DNA of 64,000 nucleotides, taken from positions 7,278,558-7,342,557 of the forward strand of contig OZ023198.1 in NCBI GenBank assembly GCA_963995505.1. Reading direction: 5' to 3'. Positions 11,701 to 22,847 of the stretch are shown here, piece by piece; within the stretch, counting starts at the first letter, position 1, and every line of letters starts with the position of its first letter. The notes beneath the pieces were generated by a model. It was given only the letters and a program-made list of their open reading frames with translations, was not told where the DNA came from and ran no database searches. The translations under genes and the position numbers were made by a program. This stretch comes from Hypericum androsaemum (taxonomy: Eukaryota; Streptophyta; Magnoliopsida; Malpighiales; Hypericaceae).

Positions 11701-13337
11701 TGTTGCAACAGTCTTTGATCTTCACAAACTTGTGATGGTGACAAGGGTGCCAAGGTGATTACTCTCTTCTTAAGTATAAATGAGTATTTGTTGGTGTAGC
11801 CATTATGATGCACTTTCCTATCAAACTGCCATGGCCTTCCTAACAATAGATGACCAGCTTGCATTGGTACAACATCACACAACACTTCATCCTCATAGTT
11901 GCCAATGCGGAATGTTACCAATACTTGCTTCATCACTCGTACTTCTCCACTATCATTCAGCCATTGTAGTTTGTAAGGCTTAGGGTGTTTTCCAGTGAGC
12001 AACCCCAACTTCTCCACCATAGTAGTGCTTGCGACATTAGCACAACTTCCTCCATCTATGATGACACTACACACCTTGTCTTTGACATAGCACCTTGTGT
12101 GAAAAATATTTTCTCTTTGAGCCACATCATTTTCTTCTTTTACTTGCACATTCAATGCTCTTCTAGACACAAGAGTAAGCCTCTCAGCAGCTTGGTACTC
12201 TTCCTCGGATACGTCCTCCAAAGAAGGCATGCTTTCATGCTCCGAATCCTCTTCTTCAGTTTCAATCTCTCCACTCTCCTTGATCACCATTGCTTGCTTG
12301 TTAGGGCATTGACTTGAGATGTGCCCTCTTCCTTGACACTTAAAGCACTTGATGTCACGGTTCCTAGCTGGAGTGACTTCCACTTTCCTTTGAGAATTAG
12401 CTTGAGAACTCTCGGATTTATGCTCTACTTTGGCTGCTTGTGGCTTGTCAAACTTCTTTTGGTAGTTTGGCTTCCAAGTAGAATTCGATGTAGCTTTTGT
12501 TCTCCCCTCTCCTCTCTTGAGTTGCTTCTCAATTTTCGTTGCCATATGCACCATGTCCTCCAACTCCACATAGTGTTGCAACTCAACTTTGTCTTGAATT
12601 TCAGGATTGAGTCCATTCAAGAACCTTGCCATTGTAACTTTTCTATCTTCATCTATATCAGCTCTTATCATGGCCATCTCCATCTGTTTGAAATACTCCT
12701 CCACACTCAAACTTCCTTGCCTCATTCCTTGTAACTTCTTATACAGCTCTCTATAGTAATGACTTGGAACAAATCTCTTCCTCATCACCACTTTCATGTC
12801 TTCCCAAGTAGCTATAGAACGTTCTCTATTTCTCCTCCTGCTAGTCACAAGTTGATCCCACCAAGTTATAGCATAATCAGTGAATTCGGTGATGGCAAGT
12901 TTTACCTTCTTTTCTTCAGAGCTATTGTGGCAATCAAACACGAACTCAATCTTCTTCTCCCACTCTAAGTACGCCTCTGGGTCAGAACGACCAGCAAAGG
13001 AAGGTATCTTCAGTTTGATACTTCCTATGTTGTCGTCTCTCCTTGGCCTTGCCTCCCTAGGTGGACGGTTTGTTCTTGCTCTCCTAAGACTCCTTGTAGA
13101 GCCTACGCCTTCTTCCGACTCAGAATCAGCTCCGCTCGATTCTCCAATAGGTACTCCTCTCCTACGCCTTTGGAGTTCGCCTCGCGTTTGGGGATTGTCA
13201 CGAGAATTCTCCACGGCATCCACGCGTAGTTGCAAAGGCTCCATCTGAGCTTGCACCATCCGCTCGAGCTTCCCGGCCAAGGCATCCACTAATAACTTAA
13301 GGTCTATGTTTTCCATAGTTTGACCTTCATGCGACAT
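8550..13337 (-). pseudogene. A3 gag-pol polyprotein with one in-frame stop
   Basis: The start ATG at 13337 begins [12 protein letters not shown], as in A1 and A4. Frame 13337-9084 encodes Gag with a CCHC knuckle ([14 protein letters not shown]), an aspartic protease (VIIDGGSC), RT with YFDD, RNase H ([17 protein letters not shown]) and integrase (HGGG..GHFG, CGRCITC, MDF, ISDRD, TDGQTE). A stop at 9084-9086, where A1 has an Arg codon (CGG), truncates it at the integrase C-terminus. The same frame reopens (9083-8550) through the DGPFQV segment, [10 protein letters not shown] and the LTR-encoded tail with [11 protein letters not shown]. Apart from this stop the frame is open over about 4.8 kb, so inactivation looks recent. 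A minor change (MSDELHG for MLDELHG) lies in RT. Confidence 0.92.
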
Positions 13338-13957
13338 GTTTGCTGCAAGAAAAATTGGTTAGTAATAAAAAAAATATGGCCTCACAAGCTCACTCCCTTA
13401 CGTGTATACTCTCAATGTATGGTGCACTCAAGTTCACTCGTGTTTGCACTCAAATATTTGGCTTTTCTCTCTAAGGTACTCGCACACTCTTGCCTTTTTC
13501 CTCTCGTGATACTTGTATGTTCTTACTAAGGCTAGAACGGCCTTGCTTGAGCTCCACGCTTCAACAAACAGAATGTTAAAGTTCCTCTTTGGGCTTTCTT
13601 TGAGTCTTGCTCGTCCCTTTTCTTGATCAGCTGCTGCGCCTTCTTAGTTCGGTAGCTTCCCTCGGATTTGTTTCCTCTTTAGCTTGAAACTTCCAATTTA
13701 GCTTGCTTCCTCTTTAGCTTGCGGCTTTCTTCTCTTTTTCTTTTCTTTTCTTTTTTCTTTTCTTTTCTTTTTCTTTTCTTTTCTTTTTCTTTTCTTTTCT
13801 TTTCACTCGTTTGTTTTCCTCTCTTTTCTCTCAAACAGCGAGGAGAGAAAACGAACCAACAAAGAACAAAAAAAAAAACAAGCAACAAAACGAACCAACA
13901 AGAACGAAAATAACAAGGATAATGAACTAAAGTAACAAGCTAAGCTCTGATACCAAC
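13338..13957 (-). mobile_element. A3 5' leader with primer-binding site
   Basis: The untranslated leader between the 5' LTR and the gag ATG. The PBS complement GCTCTGATACCA is at about 13944-13955. The long pyrimidine run on the plus strand (about 13727-13810) is the GAAAA-rich purine tract of the sense strand. An acceptor-like CTTGCAG sits just upstream of the ATG. Confidence 0.85.
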
Positions 13958-14757
13958 TGATATGAATCTCCGCGGAAAAGATTCACAACTCGGACCGTTT
14001 GTTACTTTAGAATGGAACAGATCACAACTCACAAGAACTTACACGAACTAAGGCACGAATTTGTACCTCAACCCGCTGCAAGGGCTTCTGAACCTTGACC
14101 TAAGGTCGAATCACGCCACAAGTGGGGATGGAATATCCGCTTGATAAGTGAAGGATAAATTCTAGCCAAGACGACTCACCAGCCTAAGCAAGAACAAACG
14201 AGTATCAAACTCTCAACTAGCCAATGCTAAGTATTTCCGAATTGTTTGTCTTTATTGAAGGGGGACGCCTCTTTATATAGGCTCCTCATGTCTTACAACT
14301 TTCCTAAACGAAACTAACTCCAAATAAGGAGTTTAAGGCTGGCCAAAATTCTTTCCTATTCTAAAGAGATTCTGGCCGAACTTATTCAACTAAATAAGGA
14401 ATAATATAAGCAAATAATATCTAATAGAATAACTACTAGGTGCACGTCCAAAACAAATAGATGCATGGACTAAATAGGCTGATTCTTCTTGATTCTCCAT
14501 GTGCGCATGCATCTAGAAGCTTTCGTGCATGTCAAGCTTCCCATTCAGCTTCCAAAGCGTGCATGGGCCTCCCTTGGGCTTCTTGGACGTCCTTGGTCCT
14601 CCACGCACTTGATTGAGCTCAAACTTCTTCCATTAATCCATTGAAGTCAGATTGCAACTTCCTAGCTCGTGCTCTTGTCATTGGCCCAATCGGAACTTGA
14701 ACTTGCTTCGAGTCTACAAGCTTGATAGTAGGTGCGTCCTTAGGCTTGCTCACATCA
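13958..14757 (-). repeat. 5' LTR of A3
   Basis: An 800-bp LTR; on the minus strand it begins TGATGTGAGC and ends ATTCATATCA. The hairpin partner AAGTGG carries one change that introduces a mismatch relative to the 3' copy. Its coding portion reads in frame from the F gag-pol, giving a chance fusion (LLDKGYDVSKPKD) that is not a real protein. Confidence 0.92.
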
Positions 14758-16718
14758 TAGCCCTTGTCCAGTAACTCTTGCACTTGCTCTCGGATAATCT
14801 GGTTCTCCTTCGGACTCATCCGGTAGTGCGGCAAGTTTGGAAGGGTTGCGCTAGGTATAAGGTCAATTTGGTGCTGGATGTCACGCAAGGGTGGTAGCCC
14901 CTTTTGCAAGCTTTCATCCACGAGCTCTGGAAAGAGCTCAAATAACTCCAGCACCACTTCAGGGAGAGACTCCAAGCCTTCATCATCCTTGGCTGGAGGA
15001 TTTGTCATAATAAGCACATGGAAACAACCTGCTTCTCGCGTGTAGTTCACCATCTCGTGTACAGAGGTCACCATAGATACGAGCTGCATGGCATTGGTTT
15101 GCCCCTTCACGTGCTTAGGCTTCTTCGGCAACAAAGTAAACTTCTCTCCTCCTTTTCTGACCTTGTACGTGTTCTCTTCGCCTCGATGCACGACCTTATT
15201 ATCAAACTCCCAAGGTCTGCCTAATAGAATGTTGCACGCATCCATCTCAAGGACATCACATACAACTTGGTCAGAATACTTCCCAATTGTGATTGGGACA
15301 GTGCACCTCGAGTTGACCTTGATTCCACCTCCGGATCTGACCCATCCAATGGAATATGGAGTGGGGTGAGGTGAGGTCTTCAAGCCAAGCTTTTCCACTG
15401 TCTTGCTACTCACAAAGTTCTCCTGGCTGCCTCCATCTATTATCACTTCACACACCACTTTCCCAACATGACAACTCGTGCGAAACAAGTTATTACGTTG
15501 GGAATCATCTCTCTTGGTTGCGGTCAATGCTACCTTCTGTATGACCCCGCAATACTCTTCTCCTTCAGAGGACTCCTGCTCTTCATCACCCTCGTCCACG
15601 GGTGCACACAAATACGCCCCTTCCTCCTCCTCATCCGAATCTTCCTTCTCGCAAAGTTGTGTAAACTTGCGTTTAGGGCAATCACTAGACTTGTGGCCCA
15701 TTTCATTGCATTTGAAACATCGGATTGATGAGGTTGTGGCTACCTCTTTTCCCTTTCTTTGTGCAAGCACAGGGGCAGGCTTGCTAGGAGGGGGTTTAGG
15801 CTCGGAAGCTTGGGGTGTGCTCCTTTCCACACCTCCCCTTGCATAGGTGGAAGCCTGACCAGGCCCTGAAAAACGGATAGAGGGCGCTTTCTTCCTCTTC
15901 AAGGCAGCCCCTATTTTCCTCGCCTTTGCACAAGCATCGTTGAAAAACAAGAACGTATCAAACTCCATTCTACTTTTGATCTCGTAACTCAGACCTTCAA
16001 CAAAGCGCGCTATCATCTGATCCTCGTTTTCTTCTATGTCATTACGAGATGCCAACCTCATAAACTCAGAGACATAGTCATCCACAGTTCTAGTCCCTTG
16101 AGTGCAAGTCAGGAACTGTGTGTACAGGGTTTGGTGATAATCAACAGGGAGAAACCTTTCACGAAGTGCCTGTTCCATTGTAGGCCAGTCTCTGATTGGT
16201 CGATCTCCTCTTCTCCTACGAGACTCTTGTTCCTTCCTCCACCACACGGCCGCTCCGGACTCAAGCTTGAAGGCTACGTAGCTCACCTTCTGTTCTTCCG
16301 TGAGTTCCATGCAATCAAAATATTTTTCCACCGAGTCCAACCAGTTGAGAAAGCCTTCTACGTCCGCATCACCATAGAATTTCTCTATGTTCATTTTGAA
16401 TGGACGATCCACCCTTCTATATTCTCCTCCGCGCTCATAATCCTCCCTATAGACTTCTCTTCCCGGAGCGCGTCCTAGATCACCGTGTCTACCACCTCCT
16501 CTACCTCGTCCCCTCAACACTCTCCCTCCCCTTCTCACATTAAGGGTAGCATCAGAATCTACATCCTCCTCTTCCTCTCTTTGTTCATTACGTACCTCAG
16601 CTGGAGAGGGTTGCACCGCGAGGTTGTCCAGGCGGGTAAGGATGGCCTGAATTGCCGCCTCCATTTGAGTGAATCTCTGGTTCATATCGGGTCTTGGAGT
16701 GTCATTAGGATCGGCCAT
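14758..16718 (-). pseudogene. Element F gag and protease fragment
   Basis: The start ATG at 16718 begins MADPNDTPRPDMNQRF, the family-B-like Gag start. It encodes the conserved Gag segment (VAFKLESGAAVWWRKEQ), a CCHC knuckle (CFKCNEMGHKSSDC), a protease motif (VIIDGGSQENF) and the linker to RT ([16 protein letters not shown]), stopping at LLDKGY where A3 is inserted. The downstream pol of F is missing. The frame is open throughout. Only the 5' half of F remains, so the fragment cannot be autonomous. Confidence 0.9.
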
Positions 16719-16891
16719 AGTGCAACGGATTTTGGTGGTGCTAGGTGGGTAAAAATGAGACTTGGATCAGGAGATCACAAAGTCTTGTGGATCGGCTCGT
16801 AGATGGGGCTCTCTCAAACTCACTAGGTGATAGCATTCACTCTCGATCAATATGGGAATTGATCTGATCGTATTCAGGCTCTGATACCACT
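16719..16891 (-). mobile_element. Element F leader with primer-binding site
   Basis: The PBS complement GCTCTGATACCA is at 16878-16889. The leader contains the block ACTTTGTGATCTCCTGATCC (about 16764-16784, read on minus), which is also conserved in the B, C and E leaders. Confidence 0.85.
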
Positions 16892-17375
16892 TGCTGTAGC
16901 ACAACGGAGGCGTGCGAATCAACACTTCAAACGAACAAGGCTCGAACAATTGAAAGAAACAAAATGATGGACAATTCCACTTGAATCTTCCGAAACAAGA
17001 TGGAAGGTTTGCTTGAGTCCACAAGCAGCCAACCAACGGCCAAGGTAGGAAATTCTCGCGCACGAAGCGCACTCAACTCACTTGCACGTTTTTGGATTCA
17101 ATCAATTCTCTTCATTATTTCCTCTCCGCCAGATACAAATAGAAGGCGGGAGTTAAGGCAGGAGTTAAGGCGAGAATTATGGCAAGCCTCTTCACACTCC
17201 TCCTGTCCGTAACCTCCCCTTTAACCCCCACTAATTGGCATTTTAAATGTGCCTTATTACAACCACGAAATTAAACGCTGAATTAAGTGCAATAATTGAA
17301 ATCACAAACTCCACGCTTGCCATGCACACGTCCAATGCACAAGCATGTTGGCCAATGCACATTCGTCCTACGGCA
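16892..17375 (-). repeat. 5' LTR of element F
   Basis: A 484-bp LTR; on minus it begins TGCCGTAGGACG and ends GTGCTACAGCA, followed by the PBS. It lies inside the gag of E (outer flank CATAC at 17376-17380). No second F LTR exists in the window, so its target duplication cannot be checked. Its sequence is unlike the E LTR although the gag genes are clearly related. Confidence 0.85.
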
Positions 17376-19086
17376 CATACTCCTTCATCGACGCAAGGAA
17401 TAACTTTGAGGACGTGACCAACGACATGACTTGCATGGCGCTGTTCAACTTAGATTTCCCATATTTTGGCTTCCTTGGCAAGAGAGTAAATTGCTGGCCC
17501 TCCTTCCTGAATTCGTAGGTGTTCTCCTTGCCACGATGCAAGGCCTGGTTGTCAAACTCCCACGGCCTGCCCAACAGAATTTGGCAAGCATCCATCTCCA
17601 ACACGTCACAAATAATCGTGTCACTATACTTGCCAATGGAAATAGGTACCTTGCACTTGGTTGTCACCTTAACCCCTCCACCTGAGCGAATCCACCCTAT
17701 AGAATAAGGTGAAGGGTGCGGAGATGTCTTCAATCCAAGCTTCTCCACAACTTGCTTGCTAATGAAGTTCTCCTGGCTGCCTCCGTCTATAATCACGTCG
17801 CACACCTCCTCTCCTACATGACAACGTGTGCGGAATAGATTGTGGCGTTGTGAGTCATCCTTCTTTGATGCGGTCAAGGCCAACTTGCGCAAGACCCCAC
17901 AGTACTCATCCTCGTCTTCTGAATACTCTTGGTCCTCATCCCCACTCTCTTCAACTGGTGCGCACAAGTAAGCTCCCGAAGATTCACCCTCCTCATCTTC
18001 CTTTTCACACAACTGAGTGTATTTCCTCTTGGGACAATCGCTAGACTTATGCCCCATCTCATTGCACTTGTAACAACGAATCACCGAGCTCGTGTCAGCT
18101 TCCTTTCCCTTTCTTTGCACCACCTCAGGGGTAGGCTTCTTAGTAGGGGGCCTAGGAGCCATTGTTTGGGGTGCACTCCTCTCAACTCCTCTCGCAGGAC
18201 TAGAAGTCTGGCCAGGGCCTGAAAGGCGGGGTGCGAATGGCTTCTTCCTCTTCAAGGCAGCCCCGATCTTTCTAGCTTTGGCACACGCATCGTTGAAAAA
18301 CAAAAACGTGTCAAACTCCATCTTGCTCTTGATCTCATAACTGAGGCGCTCAACAAACCGTGCAATCATCTGATCCTCATTCTCCTCTACATTATTACGG
18401 GATGCCAGCCTCAAGAACTCAGAAGTGTACTCATCAACAGATCTATTACCTTGAGTGCAAGTGAGGAATTGTGAGTACAAGGTCTGATGGTAGTCAACCG
18501 GAAGGAATCTTTCACGTAGAGCTTGCTCCATAGTAGGCCAGTCACGGATAGGGCGACCTCGTCTCCTTCTCCGAGATTCCTGTTCCTTTCTCCACCACAC
18601 CGCGGCTCTGGATTCAAGTTTGAAGGCTACATAACTGACCTTCTGCTCCTCCGTAAGGTCCATACAGTCAAAATACTTCTCAACTGAGTCTAGCCAATTC
18701 AGAAACCCCTCAACATCAACGTCACCGAAGAACTTTTCAATGTTCATCTTAAAAGGGCGATCCACCCTTCTATACTCTCCTCCACGCTCATAATCCTCCC
18801 TATTGGCTTCTCTTCTAGGAGCACGTCCTAGATCACCACGTCCTCCACCTCCTCTACCTCGTCCTCTCAACCCTATCCCTCCCCTTCTCACATAAAGGGT
18901 AGCATCAGAAACTACATCCTCCTCGTCCTCTCTTAAATCATTACGTACTTCAGCTGGAGGGGGCTGCCCTACGGGTGGTTGCACCGCAAGGTTGTCCAGG
19001 CGTGTAAGGATTGCCTGAATCGCCGCCTCCATTTGAGTGAATCTCTGATTCATGTCGGGTCTTGGGATGTCATTAGGATCGGCCAT
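17376..19086 (-). pseudogene. Element E gag and protease, cut by F
   Basis: The ATG at 19086 begins MADPNDIPRPDMNQRF. It contains an Arg/Gly-rich segment, the Gag core (YVAFKLESRAAVWWRKEQ), the CCHC knuckle CYKCNEMGHKSSDC, an acidic stretch (EDQEYSEDEDEYCG) and the protease-like VIIDGGSQENFIS with LLGRPWEFDN. It ends at SLVTSSKLFLASMKE, where F's LTR begins; the last three codons of the open frame belong to F. The continuation of E is found only from RT onward at 8006. Confidence 0.9.
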
Positions 19087-19259
19087 AGTGCATCGGCTTT
19101 TGGTGGTGCTAGGTGGTTAAAATGAGATTTGGATCAGGAGATCACGAAGTCTTGTGGATCGGCTCGTAGATGGGGTCTCTCTCAGCTCACCAGGTGATAA
19201 CATGCTCTCAATCTCAACATAGCAGCTGAGATGGATCTCACTCAAGCTCTGATACCACT
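19087..19259 (-). mobile_element. Element E leader with primer-binding site
   Basis: The PBS complement GCTCTGATACCA is at 19246-19257, next to the LTR. The conserved leader block CACAAGACTTCGTGATCTCC is read on minus from about 19155 to 19136. Confidence 0.88.
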
Positions 19260-19758
19260 TGACGTAGCTAGAAGCGTCGCGGATGAGTTCTGGAATTAAA
19301 TTTGATCAACAAGATAAACCTTCAGCCAAAGCCTTCCGATTTTTGATTGAAGATTGGCCTAAGGGTTTAGGCAGCCAGCAAAGGGCAAGGGTTCTAACAC
19401 AACATATGCAAATCCATGCATAAAAGGGGAGTTAAACTCACGGAAGGTTTTGGGATTCAATTCTAACTTCTTTATTCAGGGAAACAAGCTTAAATAGGCC
19501 AGGCATGACCTTTCAAATGATGGTGGCAGTTACAAATCCGTTCCAGCTGGCACAAATGCTAACTAATGCCTTAAAGGCGTTACAAATGCTAGCTAAGGCC
19601 TTAAAGGCATTTATGTCTCACATCGAATGGCTGCATACAGCCATGCGCACGTTAAATCCAGCCATGCACACGTAAAACAAACCAAGGTCAACACAACTGG
19701 GTACGATGTGCACAAACGCACTTATTCAAACTTGATAAAATAAAGATGTCCTACATCA
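19260..19758 (-). repeat. 5' LTR of element E
   Basis: A 499-bp LTR, 4 differences from 5284-5782. The right flank AAAGA (19759-19763) matches the left flank of the other LTR. Confidence 0.93.
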
Positions 19759-22229
19759 AAAGAAAAGGCAAAAAAGGGCAAGAAAAGGCAAGAAAAGGCA
19801 TGAAAAGGTAAGAAAAGGCAAGAGAAGGAAAGAAAAGACAAGAAAGGAAACGAAAAGGAAACACAAGGCAAGATAAGGCAAGAAAAGGTATAGAAAAGGC
19901 ATGAAAAGGAATGAAAAGGAAAAAAAGGGCAAGGAAAAGGCAAGAAAAGGAAACTGAAAGGAAAAGGAAAGAAAAGCCAAGAAAAGGCAAGAAAAGGCAT
20001 GGAAAAGGCATGATAAGGAAAGAAATGGAAAGATAAGGCAAGAAAAGGAATGAAAAGACAAGAAAAGGCAAGGAAAATGCATGGAAAAGGCAAGAAAAGG
20101 TAAGAAAAGGCAAGAAAAGTCAAGGAAAAGGCAAGCAAAGGAAGGAAAAGGCAAGGAAATGGCAAGAAAAGGAAGGAAATGGCAAGAAAAGGCAAGAAAA
20201 AGGAATTAAAAGGTAAGAAAAGGAAAGATAAGGCAAGATAAGCCAAGGAAAGGCTAGAAAAGGAAAGATGAGGTAAGAAAAGGCAAGGAAAAGGCAAGAT
20301 AAGGCAAGAAAAGGAAAGGAAATGCAAGAAAAGGAAAGAAAAGTAAAGATGAGGTAAGAAAAGGAAAAGAAAAGGCACGAAAAGGCCAGAAAAGGTAAAG
20401 AAAAGGCAAGGAAAAGGCAAGAAAAAGCAAGGAAATGGCAAGAAAAGGCAAGATAAGGCATGGAAAAGGCAAGAAAAGGTAAGATAAGGCATGGAAAAGG
20501 CATGAAAAGGCAAGAAAAGGCATGAAAAGGCAAGGGAAAGGCAAGAAAAGGTAAGAAACGGCAAGGTAAGGCAAGAAAAGGTAAGAAAAGGCAAGAAAAG
20601 TCAAGGAAAAGGCAAGCAATGGAAAGAAAAGGCATGAAAAGGCAAAGATAAGGCAACAAAGGAAAGAAATGGCAAGAAAAGGAAAGAATAGGATAGAAAA
20701 GGCGAGAAAAGGCAAGAAAAGGCAAGAAAAGGAAAGACAAGGCAAGATAAGGCAAGATCAGGTAGGAAAAGGCAAGGAAAAGGAAAGAAAAGGCAAGAAA
20801 AGGAAACAAAATGCAAGAAAAGGCATGGGAAATAAATGAAAAGGAAAGAAAAAGGCAAAATCTGGCAAGAAAAGGCAAGTAAAAGACAAAAGAAGGAAAG
20901 AAAAGGCATGAAAAGGAAAAGAAAAGGCATGAAAAGGTAAGAAAATGCATGAAATAGAAAGAAAAGGAAAGATAAGGCAAGATAAGGTAAGATTAGGCAA
21001 GAAAAGGCATGGACAAGGAAAGATAAGTCAAGAAAAGGCAAGGAAAAGGCAAGAAAAGGCAAGAAAACGCATGGAAAAGGAATGAAAAGGAAAGGTGAGG
21101 TAAGAAAAAGCAAGGAAAGGGCATGAAAAGGCAAGAAAAGGCGAGAAAAGGTAAGAAAAGGCAAGAAAAGGTAAGAAAAGGAAAAAAAGACAAGAAAAGG
21201 AAAGAAAGGGAAAGAAAAGCCAAGATAAGGCAAGAAAAGGCAAGGAAAAGGCAAGATAAGGAAAGAAAAGGCAAAGAAAAGATAAGAAAAGGCAAGAAAA
21301 GATATGGAAAAGGCATGAAAAGGCATGGAAAAGGCATGAAAAGGCATGGAAATAGCATGAAAAGGCATGGAAAAGGCATGAAAATTACATGGAAAAGGCA
21401 TGAAAAGGCAAGAAAAGAAAAGATAAGGCAAGAAAAGGCAAGAAAAGTCAAGAAAAGGAAAGAAAAGGCAAGAAAAGGAAAGAAAAGGCATGGAAAAGGC
21501 ATGAAAAGGCAAGAAAAGGAAAGATAAGGCAAGAAAAGGTATGAAAAGATAAGAAATGGAAAGAAAAGGCAAGGAAAAGGAAAGAAAAGGTAAGGAAAAG
21601 GCAAGAAAAGCCAAGATAAGGAAAGAAAAGGCATGGGAAGGAAAAGGCAAGAAAAGGTAAGATAATGCAAGATAAGGCAAGAAAAAGCTAGAAAAGTCAA
21701 GGAATGGCTAGAAAAGTCAAGTAAAAGGCAAGCAAAGGATAGAAAAGGCAAGAAAAGGAATGAAATAGCATGAAAAGGAATGAAAAGGCAAGAAAAGGAA
21801 TGGAAAGGCAAGAAAAGGAAAGATAAGGCAAGAAAAGGCAAGAAAAGGCAAGATAAGGCAAGAAAAGTAATGAAAAGGCAAGAAAAGGAAAGATAAGTGA
21901 AGATAAAGCAAGGAAAGGCAAGAAAAGGAAAGAGACGGAAAGATGAGGTAAGTAAAGGGAAGGTAAGGCATGAAAAGGCAAGGAAAAGGCAAGAAAAGGA
22001 AAGAAAAGGCATGATAAAGGCAAGAAAAGGAAAGAAAAGGCATGGAAAAGGCATGAAAAGGAAAGAAAAGGAAAGATAAGGAAAGTAAAGGCAAGAAAAG
22101 GAAAGAAAGGGCATGGAAAATGCATGAAAAGGCAAGAAAAGGAAAGAAAGGGCAAGGAAAAGGCAAGATAAGGCAAGATAAAGTAAGAAAAGAAAAGAAA
22201 AGGCAAGGAAAGGGAATGAAAAGGCAGGA
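19759..22229. repeat. Short-period A-tract satellite array, segment 3
   Basis: Continuation of the array interrupted by E. At about 21301-21415 ATGAAAAGGC (10 bp) and ATGGAAAAGGC (11 bp) alternate as a 21-bp dimer for at least five cycles. Variant blocks with GATGAGGTAAG recur near 20266, 20348 and 21942. The minus-strand open frames of up to about 380 codons here are composition artefacts. It ends at CAGGA (22225-22229), the target duplication of D1. Confidence 0.95.
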
Positions 22230-22530
22230 TGATATGAATCTGATCAGCAAGAAGATTAATTTCGTTTTTGAGGTTTTTGAGTCTGTTTAGGAAGTTAATT
22301 ATATGCTATTTTCGTTTTATAAGAATTATAGTCTATTTAGGAAGTCAATAATGTGAGAATTTCGTTTCTTTAAGAGTTCATGTCAGTTTAGGAATGTGAT
22401 TATGTGATAATCACGTTTTTAGCAATCATAGGAGTATTAGACTTGTTTTCCTTTTTAGTTTCCCTTTTAAAGTCATATTTATCTAGTTAGAAGTTATATT
22501 TAATTAGGAATCTCTTTGTAACAATCTGCC

Positions 22531-22540
22531 TATATATAAA
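22531..22540 (+). promoter_or_regulatory. TATA box of the D1 5' LTR
   Basis: TATATATAAA, also present at the equivalent site of every other complete D LTR (for example 24320s, 54580s, 56330s, 59390s). Transcription would start roughly 30 bp downstream (inference). Confidence 0.7.
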
Positions 22541-22662
22541 GGCATTATCAATGAGAATAAGGAGAATAATTTGAGTACAAAAAACGTGGGCTTTGCTCTC
22601 TTGGTTCTTCAGAACTGTTCGAACACAGCGGAGGGATTCCGTTCGTTCACCTTCGACTTATC

Positions 22663-22684
22663 AAGCGGATCTACATCACCGTTT
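22663..22684 (+). promoter_or_regulatory. Conserved LTR hairpin (family D version)
   Basis: AAGCGG pairs with CCGTTT (one G-U pair) around a loop containing ACATCA. It is flanked by CTTATC before and GTGGCGT after. The same position in A1 pairs AAGCGG/CCGCTT and in A2 AAACGAT/ATCGTTT. It lies about 125 bp after the TATA box, so it would be in the RNA leader. Function is unknown; packaging or dimerisation are possibilities. Confidence 0.6.
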
Positions 22685-22847
22685 GTGGCGTCTTTATCAA
22701 ATCAAGGTTCTTGTTTCCCTACAGCAGCGGGTCGAGGTTGTTCATACCGAGGTTCTTGCAAAGGTGCAAACAACGGGTCGAGATTTCCATCAATCTGAAC
22801 GTAGATAGATCCGTCTTTTGCGTGGATCAGTAACGAGATTCACATCA

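Larger units (their letters stand above)
8007..14757 (-). mobile_element. Element A3, nearly complete family-A element
   Basis: Orientation minus. The 5' LTR is at 13958-14757 and the 3' LTR at 8007-8775, differing at about 4 positions over the shared ~765 bp. The outer ~36 bp of the 3' LTR (TGATATGAATCTCC and what follows) are missing, and the adjoining E sequence starts abruptly inside RT. This is therefore a deletion junction, not an original insertion edge. On the right the LTR abuts the F gag-pol coding region at LLDKGY. The internal region has the Met PBS, the leader, a gag-pol ORF with one in-frame stop, and the polypurine tract. Confidence 0.9.
5284..19758 (-). mobile_element. Element E, B-like Ty3/gypsy element carrying nested F and A3
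   Basis: Two 499-bp LTRs (5284-5782 and 19260-19758) differ at 4 positions by eye and are flanked by the perfect 5-bp duplication AAAGA (5279-5283, 19759-19763), so E inserted into the satellite. Reading leftward: 5' LTR, PBS, leader, gag (19086 to about 17376), then interruption by the 5' part of element F (17375-14758), which is interrupted by A3 (14757-8007). E's own RT, integrase and polypurine tract follow (8006-5783), then its 3' LTR. E's protease and N-terminal RT, together with F's 3' half and 3' LTR, are missing at the A3 left junction. Confidence 0.88.
22230..22847 (+). repeat. 5' LTR of D1
   Basis: A 618-bp LTR with a strong TATA box (TATATATAAA, 22531-22540) and the conserved hairpin (22663-22684) in the presumed transcribed part. 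It is followed at 22850-22861 by the PBS TGGTATCAGAGC. Confidence 0.92.

Noticed and set aside
10587..13248. Opposite-strand ORFs of 60-137 codons across A3 and A1 gag-pol
   Set aside because: Antisense shadows of the coding region; the same shadows recur at matching places in both copies and carry no domain.
14619..14757. Apparent F gag-protease protein ending in the family-A tail
   Set aside because: Chance fusion through the A3 LTR insertion.
360..21527. Plus-strand Lys/Arg/Glu/Gly-rich frames in the satellite
   Set aside because: Translations of the AAGAAAAGGC repeat, short and in shifting frames.
19722..22250. Minus-strand open frames up to 380 codons in the third satellite segment
   Set aside because: Same cause: repeat composition, overlapping in all three frames. 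The hydrophobic products mimic membrane proteins but are not genes.
22571..22798. Roughly 75-codon frames repeated in every D LTR (also 24351, 32546, 35122, 54625, 56372, 59425)
   Set aside because: They begin at TTG, not ATG, shift frame between copies (1-bp deletion at 24370) and coincide with conserved LTR DNA including the hairpin. Conservation is better explained by RNA or DNA function.
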